A stretch of DNA of 39,459 bases. It comes from CAYPTY01 sp965659005 (GTDB lineage Bacteria; Bacteroidota; Rhodothermia; Balneolales; Balneolaceae). The DNA lies in assembly GCA_965659005.1 (NCBI GenBank), contig CBFHVG010000081.1, positions 1 to 39,459 on the forward strand, given 5' to 3'. The position numbers and the translations under genes are program-made. Below are positions 8,674 to 17,256 of this stretch, one piece after another. The notes under the pieces are model-generated. The model had not been told where the DNA came from and did no database searches. It saw nothing but the letters and a program-made list of their open reading frames with translations. Within the stretch, counting starts at the first letter, position 1, and the number at the start of each line of letters is the position of its first letter.

Positions 8674-10871
8674 TTTATCTTTAGTGATAAGCCAAAAATA
8701 GCTCTTCTTCCCTGTATTGGGCCATACACATAATCAGTTGCAAAATCTGCGCCAAAAGGTTGATCAGGTGAAAGAATTGGGTTTTGTTGGGTATAATTGA
8801 AAACATTATTCACAGCAGCAAAGAGGCTTAATCCACTAGAAAGTGATTTAGTAAACTTGATGTTATGTTCAGTAAATGTTGGTGAATATTCGGATAACCC
8901 ATCATATTCTGGCAAACGAACTCGACTAAGCAAGCGCCCGGTATAATCAAGAACTATGTTTTGTTTTTCAAAGGTATAGGTAAGAGTAAAAACAGAAGTG
9001 AAATCGGGGGAATAAACAACTGATTCACGAACTCCATCTTCTTCTCGGTAGGCATCCAAAACTGTAAAACCAATACTATAGGTAAGTGGTGCTATGAAAT
9101 TATGAGCTGCGGATATGGATATTCCTTGAGAAACTGAAAAACCATCTAAATTTCGATAATAAATAAGGTTTGGGTCCTGATCGTAAATAGGCAGAATCTG
9201 GTTTGTGAAATAAGTGTAGAATAAGTCCACGTCTACATTCAATATGGATGGTCCGATATCAATAATTTGATTCCAGTTTGTAGTCACATTAAGCGATTGT
9301 TCCGGATCTAAGGCTTCCTCAAGAACAACTCTGCGAGAGCCATTAAGAGCTTCATGTTCCTCAGTAAATAAATTCACAACACGGAATCCTGTACCAATGT
9401 TGAATCGAAAAGTTGTGTGTTTTGAAGCATCATACTTCATGTTCAAACGGGGAGAAAGAATAATCCCATGATCATTAAAATGATCGGCTCTTAAACCAAT
9501 TAATCCGCGGGTCTTAAGTGAGAAAATATGATCATATTGAGCAAATAGACCTGGAATTACTCTGAGATCACGACTTCCTCCGAGTATATTTTGATCATCA
9601 AAGTTCTGGTTCAGAATATCATATCGAAAGGTTGAACCCATGATTAGGTTTCTTTCAGCTGAAAAGCGTTTGTCCCATATTAGGTTTCCAAATGCAGTTT
9701 GTTGATTTGCAACATAGCTGAGATCACCATAATAACTGTCCTGATCGTGGTAGGAATAAGATGATTCAAACTTAAATTGTTCATTTCCCAATAGAAATTC
9801 ATAGTTACCCAGAACCTCTATGCGATCAGTAAAAATACTTTCACCATAAATCCGGTTATCACCTCTGATTGAGTGACTGTAATTCTCAGTTCCTCCCATG
9901 CGGTCTTCCATGTATAACTTAACTGCAAAATTGAAGTCCTGATCATTTTTTCTATTAAACTTCCATTTATTGAAGACAGATAATCTGTTATCCATTGTAA
10001 TGTCAGCGAATAAATCATTGTTCTGATCAATGAATTGACTCTGTGAATAGTAGGAAGTCGAAATGAGTGTGCTGAATTTCTTGAATTGCTTAGAAGCACT
10101 AAAATTCAAATCGTTTTCTGAATGAGTGGAAGATGAAATCCTGCTACTTATAGCTGGACTATCAGAAGGGTCGACCGTAACAATATTTATTACGCCTCCC
10201 ATGGCTTGTGAACCATAGAGTGTTGAATTAGGGCCCTTAATAATTTCAATATTTTTGATAATATCAGGGTTAATTCCATTTAGGCTATAAACCGATGCAA
10301 GTGAGCCCACCAATGGCATTCCATCAATAAGCACCGCAGTATACGGACCATCCATACCATTTATCCTTACACTATTGGTTCCGCAAACAGCGCATTCTGA
10401 TTGATTTTGTAAACCATTAACATAATCCAGGGCATCCATTAGATTTTGAGCTGAAGATTTACCCAGAAACGATTTTGGAACCATGTTCACTTTAACAGGT
10501 GAGTCTTTTACAGAAATTTCTCTCATGGTTCCGGTTATAACTACCTGTTCTAATTCATTAAAAACCGGAATCATCTGAATATTGAGTTGAACTACACTTG
10601 TATCAGAAATCTGTATGTTTTTTTTAAAGCGTTTAAAACCAATTCCTGATATGATGAGGGCGTAATCTCCTTCTTCAATATTCTTAATTTCAAATGCGCC
10701 ATATGCATCTGTGAAGGCACCTTTAGTTGTTCCTTCGAGCCCAACATTGAGATCAGCCAGTGGTTGGGTTGTCTCTTGATTAATAACCACACCTTTAATA
10801 CTCCCTTTTTGAGCCGATGCAGTTTGATTAAACAATAAAAATAAGATGGAAAAAAATAAGCCTAACTTCAT
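8670..10871 (-). CDS. TonB-dependent outer-membrane receptor with CXXC in the plug
   Basis: A 733-residue receptor. A signal peptide (residues 1-20, ending ASAQ) leads into a carboxypeptidase-regulatory-like beta-sandwich (about 23-110), the plug domain (about 120-235, with VLIDGMPLVG, IEIIKGPNSTLYG and GVINIVT) and a 22-strand-type barrel to the C-terminus. It should import a large or scarce ligand, powered by TonB-ExbBD. Before the conserved INGMDGPY segment the plug has ECAVCGT, placing Cys160 and Cys163 as a possible metal or disulfide site. The neighbouring metal regulator suggests iron or another metal ligand; this is inference. The start ATG at 10871 is fixed by the signal peptide and lies inside a terminator-like hairpin. 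Its stop overlaps dtxR by 4 bases. Confidence 0.92.
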   Translation of the reverse strand: MKLGLFFSILFLLFNQTASAQKGSIKGVVINQETTQPLADLNVGLEGTTKGAFTDAYGAFEIKNIEEGDYALIISGIGFKRFKKNIQISDTSVVQLNIQMIPVFNELEQVVITGTMREISVKDSPVKVNMVPKSFLGKSSAQNLMDALDYVNGLQNQSECAVCGTNSVRINGMDGPYTAVLIDGMPLVGSLASVYSLNGINPDIIKNIEIIKGPNSTLYGSQAMGGVINIVTVDPSDSPAISSRISSSTHSENDLNFSASKQFKKFSTLISTSYYSQSQFIDQNNDLFADITMDNRLSVFNKWKFNRKNDQDFNFAVKLYMEDRMGGTENYSHSIRGDNRIYGESIFTDRIEVLGNYEFLLGNEQFKFESSYSYHDQDSYYGDLSYVANQQTAFGNLIWDKRFSAERNLIMGSTFRYDILNQNFDDQNILGGSRDLRVIPGLFAQYDHIFSLKTRGLIGLRADHFNDHGIILSPRLNMKYDASKHTTFRFNIGTGFRVVNLFTEEHEALNGSRRVVLEEALDPEQSLNVTTNWNQIIDIGPSILNVDVDLFYTYFTNQILPIYDQDPNLIYYRNLDGFSVSQGISISAAHNFIAPLTYSIGFTVLDAYREEDGVRESVVYSPDFTSVFTLTYTFEKQNIVLDYTGRLLSRVRLPEYDGLSEYSPTFTEHNIKFTKSLSSGLSLFAAVNNVFNYTQQNPILSPDQPFGADFATDYVYGPIQGRRAIFGLSLKIN

Positions 10872-10888
10872 AAACGAAGGTAGGCTTA
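10850..10888 (-). terminator. Intrinsic terminator or attenuator covering the TonB-receptor start codon
   Basis: On the minus strand, arm 10888-10881 pairs with 10864-10857 (8 bp, AAGCCTA/TAGGCTT plus one A-T pair); one mismatch (10880/10865) is followed by 4 bp (10879-10876 with 10869-10866) and a 6-base loop at 10875-10870. Seven T residues (10856-10850) follow directly. This has the form of a Rho-independent terminator. It lies 31 bases past the stop of the PD40 lipoprotein gene, so it could end that transcript. The ATG of the receptor (10871-10869) sits at the loop edge and the T tract is codons 6-8 of the receptor, so it may instead or also regulate the receptor. Confidence 0.65.
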
Positions 10889-10919
10889 ATAAAAAATTTA
10901 GACAAGGCTAATTATTTAA

Positions 10920-12011
10920 TTATTCTATCCAATCAGCTACAAAAACATTAGTTGATCTATCACCACCGTTATTTCTGTTTGATGAAAATACCAATTTCTT
11001 CCCGTCTCGAGAGAACATTGCAAATGAATCAAACTCACCATCAAAAGTAATTTGTTCCAAACCTGTTCCGTCAGTATTAATCATATAAAGGTTAAAAGGA
11101 AAACCTCTTTGTGAAGCATGATTAGAAGAAAAAATAATTTTCTCTCCACTTGGGTGGAAATAAGGTGCCCAGTTAGCATTACCCAGATCGGTAATCTGAG
11201 TAAGTTCGGTGCCATCAATATTAACAGTGTAAATCTCCATGTCTGTAGGCTCAACTAAACCCTGAGATAGAAGTGAGGTATATTTTTCTTTCTCTTCATC
11301 TGTTTTAGGGCGTGAAGAACGGAATACTAATTTTTTGGAATCGGGTGAAAAGAATGCGCCACCGTCATAACCCAGTTCATCAGTAACCTGAACAATATTA
11401 GATCCATCGATATCCATTACATACAGTTCAAGATCACCAGACCTCATTGAGGTGAAGACAATTTTTGTACCATCTGGAGACACCACTGCTTCAGCATCAT
11501 AACCAGGCGTGCTGGTGAGTTGTTCAACAATATCACCATTCAGATTCGCTTTGAAGATGTCGTAGTCTTCATAAATAGGCCATACATAAGCTCCACCTGG
11601 GCCTCTTTCAGGTACCTCTGGACAAGCTTTATTGCCTAGGTGTGTTGAACCATATACAAATGTCTCATCACCAGGAAGAAAGAAAGAACAAGTTGTTCTG
11701 CCATCTCCGGTTGAAATCATTGGCAGGGGTGAGTTGTCGGTTGGAGGGTTATTAAGATCGATGTAAAATATTTGATCGCACCCAACTCCCCAGTCAGCAT
11801 TATCTGATTGAAGGATAATTTTAGAGTCGTCAAAGCTCCAGTATGCTTCGGCATTATTAGCTCCGAAGGTTAATTGCTGAATATTCCGAATATATTTTTC
11901 CTGTTCATATCGAAGTGTGTCAGCTGCAGCGTCATAAGCAGCATCTTTTTCAACAGGAGCACAATTGGCAATTAAAGAGCCAAAAAGTATGGCTGTTAGC
12001 AGTCTCTTCAT
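10920..12011 (-). CDS. PD40/TolB-like beta-propeller lipoprotein
   Basis: A 363-residue protein made of WD40-like PD40 repeats (PF07676): repeated units such as VVSPDGTKIVFTSMRSG, FFSPDSKKLVFRSSR and FHPSGEKIIFSSNH, each followed by a LYVMDIDGSNIVQVT-type strand. The N-terminus is a lipoprotein-like signal with Cys17 in LIANC; Asn just before the Cys is unusual for a lipobox, so lipidation is likely but not certain. Such propellers bind proteins or glycans at the envelope; no specific ligand can be named. It sits between the SGNH gene (80-base gap) and the TonB receptor gene on one strand, though the hairpin after it may separate it from the latter. Confidence 0.85.
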   Translation of the reverse strand: MKRLLTAILFGSLIANCAPVEKDAAYDAAADTLRYEQEKYIRNIQQLTFGANNAEAYWSFDDSKIILQSDNADWGVGCDQIFYIDLNNPPTDNSPLPMISTGDGRTTCSFFLPGDETFVYGSTHLGNKACPEVPERGPGGAYVWPIYEDYDIFKANLNGDIVEQLTSTPGYDAEAVVSPDGTKIVFTSMRSGDLELYVMDIDGSNIVQVTDELGYDGGAFFSPDSKKLVFRSSRPKTDEEKEKYTSLLSQGLVEPTDMEIYTVNIDGTELTQITDLGNANWAPYFHPSGEKIIFSSNHASQRGFPFNLYMINTDGTGLEQITFDGEFDSFAMFSRDGKKLVFSSNRNNGGDRSTNVFVADWIE

Positions 12012-12091
12012 TTAAATAGCGAATGTTGATTTTTGTGAAAGCCGAAGGTCGTTTTCTTATGTGAAGATTATGTGAATCCCTACTAACCCCA

Positions 12092-13600
12092 TTATTTACC
12101 GGAAAGGTCCCTGGAAAAAACATCCATAATCTGAGCAAGAAGATTTCTCCCAAGATGAATAAAACTCTCATTCCTGCCCATACTCAAATACCTTAGCAGA
12201 GATCGTAATTCCAGCAACAGAATGGGTGGATTGTTAACCAGTGAATCCTGTGAAATGATGTATTCCCAATCCATTTCAGATTCGAATTTAACTCCGGCAT
12301 TTTTCATGACTTCATAGTAAACACCTGCCATCAGACCATAACCAATTGTTGTTGGATGTAAACCATCTAAACTGAAAATACCACCTCTGAATAATTTTCC
12401 TGTTTCTTTACTTAGTCGGATATAATCTGTACTCAGCTCACAAGTCATATCTTCATTAACGAGATGAGAGGTTTGAGTATTTAAATTAAGTGCTTCAAGA
12501 AAAGCAGACGGAAAACGCCTTTTAACTTCTCCTCCTAATCTTCTTCGGGCAATAGCTGCAACTCTTTCTCCTACTGGCACAGTATTCCAGCCATATTCAT
12601 CAGCCACTTTCCTTATAATTTGGTTGTATTCATCAACGGTCTGATCTAATAAAATGGATTCCTCACGAGTAAGGAATGGGTGTCGTTTCGGATTAAAATC
12701 ATTATCCCACACCCAAAAGCGGGTATAAAAGTCAAAATATCCATTTTTAGCTGAACTCAGATCAGAGTTGACACCTCTCATTACAGGAGGAATTGTGACA
12801 TATGGAATAGTGGGTACAAATATGTTTTTTGCATTGAATTTAGAAACACGTTCGGCTAGAGCACGATATTCTAATTCAAAATGCTCAGGTCTGGAAACAG
12901 TACTTGGCCTGTCAGATGGAAAAGTATAGAGATGATCGGGCTCGGACCACTCAAACCTTAATGCAGTAACAGCTTTCACTATGTTATTATGGCCGAGACA
13001 AATAATCAGGTTTTCAATCCCACCATCATTTGAAAAATGCTCAATATTATCGAGCATATTTTTGTGAATTGCTTCTTCAGAGAATGTAGGATTTAGCACC
13101 AGTTGAGCTGTGGTATACATGGAATTATCTGGTAGCATATCAAAAACATTGAACTCCGTTTGATGATTCGAAACAAAGTTCTGGCATTTATAACTATTTA
13201 CTACCCATGAATCCGAAATTCCAAGCCCCCAGATAGATTGGTTATGAAAGGGAATGTCCCTGTCAACTTTCAGATCCTTGAATTTTCCTTCCCAATATTT
13301 TTTTATTCGTCTAAGTGTTTTGATGAGATGTGAACCAGCTGGTAGGTATTCATCCCATTCGAGACTGTCTCCAAATTCGTCATGAAGTCCACGAATTAAA
13401 ACTTCCATATTTATTGGCAAACCTGCCTGAGCGGTGAATGACGGTTGCTCAAATTTTGGATTGGAATTCATGGCTCTTGCGAGGAAAGCCGGAAAGCTTA
13501 AATCAGTTCTGTAGATACCCCCGTTATTAAATCCCTGGGAAAGACTGTCGCCCATCACAACCAGGCGGTGTTTAGGTTGTTTTTTGAAATTAAACTTCAT
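12092..13600 (-). CDS. SGNH/GDSL-type hydrolase
   Basis: A 502-residue protein with the SGNH hydrolase blocks: GDSLSQGF with nucleophile Ser19, GHNN at about 203-206 (block III, where GxND is usual) and DGLHPTTIGYG with Asp412 and His415 as the rest of the triad. These enzymes cut esters or act as acyltransferases on lipids, glycans or small esters. It is about twice the length of a minimal SGNH domain, the extra sequence lying between blocks I, III and V. The N-terminus is short and basic with no signal peptide, so a cytoplasmic location is likely. It is divergent from the AhpD-like gene with 69 bases between, and precedes the PD40 lipoprotein gene. Substrate unknown. Confidence 0.82.
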   Translation of the reverse strand: MKFNFKKQPKHRLVVMGDSLSQGFNNGGIYRTDLSFPAFLARAMNSNPKFEQPSFTAQAGLPINMEVLIRGLHDEFGDSLEWDEYLPAGSHLIKTLRRIKKYWEGKFKDLKVDRDIPFHNQSIWGLGISDSWVVNSYKCQNFVSNHQTEFNVFDMLPDNSMYTTAQLVLNPTFSEEAIHKNMLDNIEHFSNDGGIENLIICLGHNNIVKAVTALRFEWSEPDHLYTFPSDRPSTVSRPEHFELEYRALAERVSKFNAKNIFVPTIPYVTIPPVMRGVNSDLSSAKNGYFDFYTRFWVWDNDFNPKRHPFLTREESILLDQTVDEYNQIIRKVADEYGWNTVPVGERVAAIARRRLGGEVKRRFPSAFLEALNLNTQTSHLVNEDMTCELSTDYIRLSKETGKLFRGGIFSLDGLHPTTIGYGLMAGVYYEVMKNAGVKFESEMDWEYIISQDSLVNNPPILLLELRSLLRYLSMGRNESFIHLGRNLLAQIMDVFSRDLSGK

Positions 13601-13669
13601 CCTGTTTCAGCATCCTTTTCCTTATCTTTAATACACTATAGAAAATTGAGCCTAAAAAAATAGAATCCC

Positions 13670-14041
13670 ATGTCAGATAAGGTAACCAATCGTTTAGAAG
13701 ATTTTAGAGAAAAAAGAGCTGTGATGAATGAAAAGATCATGGAACTGGACCACCTGGGTGTAAAACGTTTTTTCAATATGGATACCAACACCTATAGAGA
13801 TGGGGCATTAAATTCAAAAACAAAAGAGTTACTGGGTTTAGTAGCTTCAGCAGTTTTAAGATGCAATGACTGTATAGACTATCATCTTGAGCAATGTGCT
13901 GAAGCAGGATGGACCAAAGATGAAATCATTGATGCTATGAATGTAGCACTGATTGTAGGAGGTTCTATAGTAATTCCACATATGAGACATGCAGTTGAAA
14001 CTCTTGAATTTCTAGAAGCTGAGGGTACATTAAAGAAATGA
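13670..14041 (+). CDS. Carboxymuconolactone decarboxylase/AhpD-like family protein
   Basis: A 123-residue all-helical protein of the CMD family (PF02627). The segment LRCNDCIDYH gives Cys65, Cys68 and His72, the CXXC-x3-His arrangement of AhpD-type peroxidase or reductase members, as opposed to the true decarboxylase, which lacks the Cys pair. It probably works as a small cytoplasmic thiol peroxidase or disulfide reductase, as a trimer or hexamer. The ATG of hemD overlaps its stop by 4 bases (ATGA), so the two are translationally coupled. The upstream 69 bases are shared with the divergent SGNH gene and must hold both promoters. Confidence 0.88.
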   Translation: MSDKVTNRLEDFREKRAVMNEKIMELDHLGVKRFFNMDTNTYRDGALNSKTKELLGLVASAVLRCNDCIDYHLEQCAEAGWTKDEIIDAMNVALIVGGSIVIPHMRHAVETLEFLEAEGTLKK

Positions 14042-14757
14042 AAGTTGTAATTACTACTGCAATTGAAGACGCTCACGCATTTGAAAAAGCTCTGCTCTAT
14101 TTGAATCATGAAGTGATTCAAGCTCCTTTAAAATACTATGAAATTATTGATGAAGATGAGTTAATAACAGAAACCTTCGAAGGGTTTTCAGCTTACAAGA
14201 ACGTAATTCATGGCTCTAAAAGGAATACAGAATTCTTCTGGATGCAGGTTGAAAAATTCAACAAAGTTGAGGAACTAAAAACAAAGCTAAATTTCGTAAT
14301 TGATCCATTAACTCAGGATTTTCTGGAGAAGAAAGGGGTGCCTGCAGTTCTGCCGCACGCAAAAGCTAAGCCTATTGATGTGCTGGAATTTATGATTCGT
14401 TTTAAGCGAATGGGTACTACACTTTATCCGGCAGGAGATAATACACGGGAAGAAATGCCCGGTTTACTTGAAGAGCTGGGAGTGGCCTATAATGATTTAA
14501 CGGTTTTTAGAGAAAGAGGATTAACAGAGGATGAAGTATCGAATACGCTGATAGATCTACAGTCTAAAGATTGGGATGGAATTCTATTTCATTCAAGATC
14601 TTCAGTAAATCGCTTTTTTGCTCTGGCTCCAGAATATGACTTCACAAGTAAGAAGGTCTTTGCATTAAATCAAACCGTCGATGATAGGTTAAAAGAATTC
14701 GGTATGAATGATGCACTTATGCTTGAAAGTGATTTAAAGAATATTCCATCAGACTAA
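14038..14757 (+). CDS. hemD: Uroporphyrinogen-III synthase
   Basis: A 239-residue protein with the HEM4 two-lobe layout. The second lobe has LYPAGDNTREEMPGLLEELG, then a VAYNDLTVFRE-like strand and WDGILFHSRSSVNRFFAL, the most recognisable family stretch. The enzyme closes linear hydroxymethylbilane with inversion of ring D to give uroporphyrinogen III, the branch point for haem and other tetrapyrroles. Sequence conservation in HemD is low everywhere, so the call rests on the FHSRSSVNRF motif and overall shape. It is coupled to the AhpD-like gene upstream and overlaps the convergent mutS2 gene by 4 bases (CTAA). Other haem genes are not in the window. Confidence 0.82.
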   Translation: MKVVITTAIEDAHAFEKALLYLNHEVIQAPLKYYEIIDEDELITETFEGFSAYKNVIHGSKRNTEFFWMQVEKFNKVEELKTKLNFVIDPLTQDFLEKKGVPAVLPHAKAKPIDVLEFMIRFKRMGTTLYPAGDNTREEMPGLLEELGVAYNDLTVFRERGLTEDEVSNTLIDLQSKDWDGILFHSRSSVNRFFALAPEYDFTSKKVFALNQTVDDRLKEFGMNDALMLESDLKNIPSD

Positions 14758-17159
14758 TCCTGTATTACTACTATTGTGCAGCCTGCGCCACCCTGGTCTT
14801 CATCAGACAAGTAGTAACGTTTGATGTCAGTCCTTTTTTTCAAATTTCGATGAATCTGATCTTTCAAGATGCCATCCCCCCGGCCATGTATCAATTCAAC
14901 CTGATTAAGGCCTCTGAATATAGCTGAATCCAGATAGTGAGTTACTTCATTTAGTGCATCATCTGCTCTTTTTCCTCTTAAATCCAATGATGGTTTTATA
15001 AGTTTATCCAGAAAAGAAGAATCCCCAATAATCACATTAGATCTAGCGCGACTCTGTCTTTGTTTTTTTGGAGCAGCTGTTTTAACCAGATTTTTAAATT
15101 TAGTTTTAATTCGAAGTCCATCAGCCTGAACGACCGCATTTTTGCCCTTTACTTCAATAAGTTCACCCGAGGTATGTCCATCTTTAAATTTAACATGGTC
15201 TCCAATTACAGGGGGTTCAGTTTCATTTACTTCTTCAACAGTCTCTTCAATAACTTCAAGTTCTTGATCAATTTCTTCATGAAGCTCTTTTACATCTTCT
15301 CTGATCTCTTTTACTCTCTCTTTTTCATATTCTTTTTGTTCTACGATTTTTTGAACCGCTTCTTCAATGCGTTGATTTGCATTATCCATTATAGATTTAG
15401 CTTCTTTCAGCGCTTTTGTTCTTATCTTTTCTCTCTCTCTTTCAAGGATTTTCATTTTATCCTCATAACGATTCTTCTGAGCTTCTGACTTATCGTAAAT
15501 ACTCTGATGTCTGCGTTTGAAATCTTCAGCTTCCTGATTTTTCTTTTCAAGCTCAGTGATAAGTGATTCCATCTTATTTTTGGATTCACCGGTAAGTTGT
15601 CGTGCTCTTTCAAGTAAATCAGCATCAAGTTTCATTCTTTGCGCAATCTCAAATGCATAAGATGATCCAGGAACACCTTTTTTAAACACATAAGTAGGTG
15701 AAAGTGTAGCTTGATCAAATTCCATAGAGCCATTTATGGCCATTGGGAATTCATGGGCAAATATCTTGAGCCCCCCATGATGTGTGGTCAATATTGTTTT
15801 AACCGGCGATTCACATGTTTTTTCAAGAAAAGCCTGATATAAAGCTGAGCCTTCATCGGGATCTGTGCCTGAGGCAGCTTCATCGATAAGTACAAGAGAA
15901 TACTCAACTAACTCCCTTTGTGTCTCCCGAATCCATTGTAGTCTTGATGAAAATGTAGATAAATCATTTTCAATGGATTGGTCATCGCCCATATCTACAA
16001 ATATACCTTTGAAAACTGGTAACTCAGAGCTTTCGTAAGCGGGTATGCCATATCCCGATTGATTCATAATAGCGCATAAACCAAGAGTTTTCATAGCTAC
16101 CGACTTACCGCCGGCATTTGGGCCTGTAATTACAAGACAGCGCTCATCATCTAGTAATTCCAGATCTAGTGGAATAATGTTCTCCTGATCTTCTTTTTTC
16201 AAGTCCATATTCTTTAATAACAGATGTGGATTGAATGTTTTCTTAAGGTGTACATCAAAAGACTCAGATAGGATTGGGATAATCCCGTTAATCTTGATTG
16301 AAAGTCTGGCTTTTGCTCTGATTAGGTCGAATTCTGCCAGAGACTCATAATTTTGCTGGATGTACTTCCTGTTCTGGCGTATATAATTTGTCAGTTCTTT
16401 AAGAATGCGTTCAATTTCATGCTGTTCTTCAATTTCTAATTGACGAATCTCATTATTCAACTGAAGAGCTTCAACCGGTTCCAGATAGACTGTCTGCCCA
16501 GTCGAAGATACATCATGTACAAATCCCTGAATTTTACGTTTATACTCGGCAAGTACAGGAATAACCATTCTGCCATTTCGAATAGTGGCACCCTCATCTG
16601 ATGTCATTCCATCTTTTGATGCTTTTGACATCACCCTGTTGATGGCTGTTCTTAGATCCCCACGCTTTTTATTCAGATTTCTTCGTATTGACTGAAGTTC
16701 AGGACTGGCGTCATCTTTTAAGCTTCCTTGTTCAGAAACTTTTCCCCGAATTTCTTTTTCGATTTCTTTTAATGGGATCAGATTTTCACCAAGAGCAAAA
16801 AGAGTGGGTTTATTTTCACTTCTTGATTTCAAAAAATTCTTAACAAAACGAGAGGTTGAGAGAACCACAAGAATATCAACAAAAGCACTTAAAGGGATTA
16901 AACTACCTTTGGCTTTAGATTGATTTAGATAAGATTCAATATCAGGAAGCTCATTAATAGGAAGAGCGTCTGTATCTCTTTCCACATCGATCATTTCAGA
17001 AGTTTGCTTTTGAAGTAGTTCAACGCGGTCTTTCTTGGATGATGGAAATACAGACAGAGCCCAATCCTTTGCCAAATCTGAAACAGCAAAAGTTGATGTG
17101 GCCTCTTTTATAATTTCGAAACCAATCTTATCGGTAAGATTAGAGGGATAAAGCTTCAT
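14754..17159 (-). CDS. mutS2: MutS2 family protein with C-terminal Smr domain
   Basis: An 801-residue MutS paralogue lacking the mismatch-recognition domain. It has a helical lever region, Walker A GPNAGGKS at about 343-350, Walker B in LVLIDEAASGTDPDEG, a long Glu/Lys/Arg-rich coiled coil (about 520-650) and a C-terminal Smr endonuclease domain (LDLRGKRADDAL and HGRGDG, about 722-801). MutS2 proteins bind branched DNA and can suppress recombination; in Bacillus the homologue also acts on collided ribosomes. Length and domain order are normal. It starts with ATG at 17159, divergent from the PhzF-like gene by 97 bases, and its stop overlaps hemD. Confidence 0.95.
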   Translation of the reverse strand: MKLYPSNLTDKIGFEIIKEATSTFAVSDLAKDWALSVFPSSKKDRVELLQKQTSEMIDVERDTDALPINELPDIESYLNQSKAKGSLIPLSAFVDILVVLSTSRFVKNFLKSRSENKPTLFALGENLIPLKEIEKEIRGKVSEQGSLKDDASPELQSIRRNLNKKRGDLRTAINRVMSKASKDGMTSDEGATIRNGRMVIPVLAEYKRKIQGFVHDVSSTGQTVYLEPVEALQLNNEIRQLEIEEQHEIERILKELTNYIRQNRKYIQQNYESLAEFDLIRAKARLSIKINGIIPILSESFDVHLKKTFNPHLLLKNMDLKKEDQENIIPLDLELLDDERCLVITGPNAGGKSVAMKTLGLCAIMNQSGYGIPAYESSELPVFKGIFVDMGDDQSIENDLSTFSSRLQWIRETQRELVEYSLVLIDEAASGTDPDEGSALYQAFLEKTCESPVKTILTTHHGGLKIFAHEFPMAINGSMEFDQATLSPTYVFKKGVPGSSYAFEIAQRMKLDADLLERARQLTGESKNKMESLITELEKKNQEAEDFKRRHQSIYDKSEAQKNRYEDKMKILEREREKIRTKALKEAKSIMDNANQRIEEAVQKIVEQKEYEKERVKEIREDVKELHEEIDQELEVIEETVEEVNETEPPVIGDHVKFKDGHTSGELIEVKGKNAVVQADGLRIKTKFKNLVKTAAPKKQRQSRARSNVIIGDSSFLDKLIKPSLDLRGKRADDALNEVTHYLDSAIFRGLNQVELIHGRGDGILKDQIHRNLKKRTDIKRYYLSDEDQGGAGCTIVVIQD

Positions 17160-17256
17160 GTAAAAGAAGTATAATGTTCTTTGAGGAGGTATATAAACAC
17201 AAAAAAGTTTATTAGACTTCCCGAAGGTTAAAATAAATGAAGTAAGGGATTGAATT

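Noticed and set aside
13629..13641. TAATACACTATAG resembling a T7-type phage promoter
   Set aside because: It lacks the middle bases of the T7 consensus, lies in an ordinary divergent promoter gap, and no phage genes are nearby; chance in AT-rich DNA.
15060..15488. Long plus-strand frame of 142 codons inside mutS2
   Set aside because: It is the antisense of the Glu/Lys-rich coiled coil, giving a Phe/Ser-rich product; such frames are a composition effect.
17183..17190. GAGGAGGT, a strong Shine-Dalgarno-like string upstream of the PhzF-like gene
   Set aside because: No start codon follows at a useful distance; the only ATG-opened frame around it has 13 codons. The PhzF-like start at 17257 is well supported by the family N-terminus.
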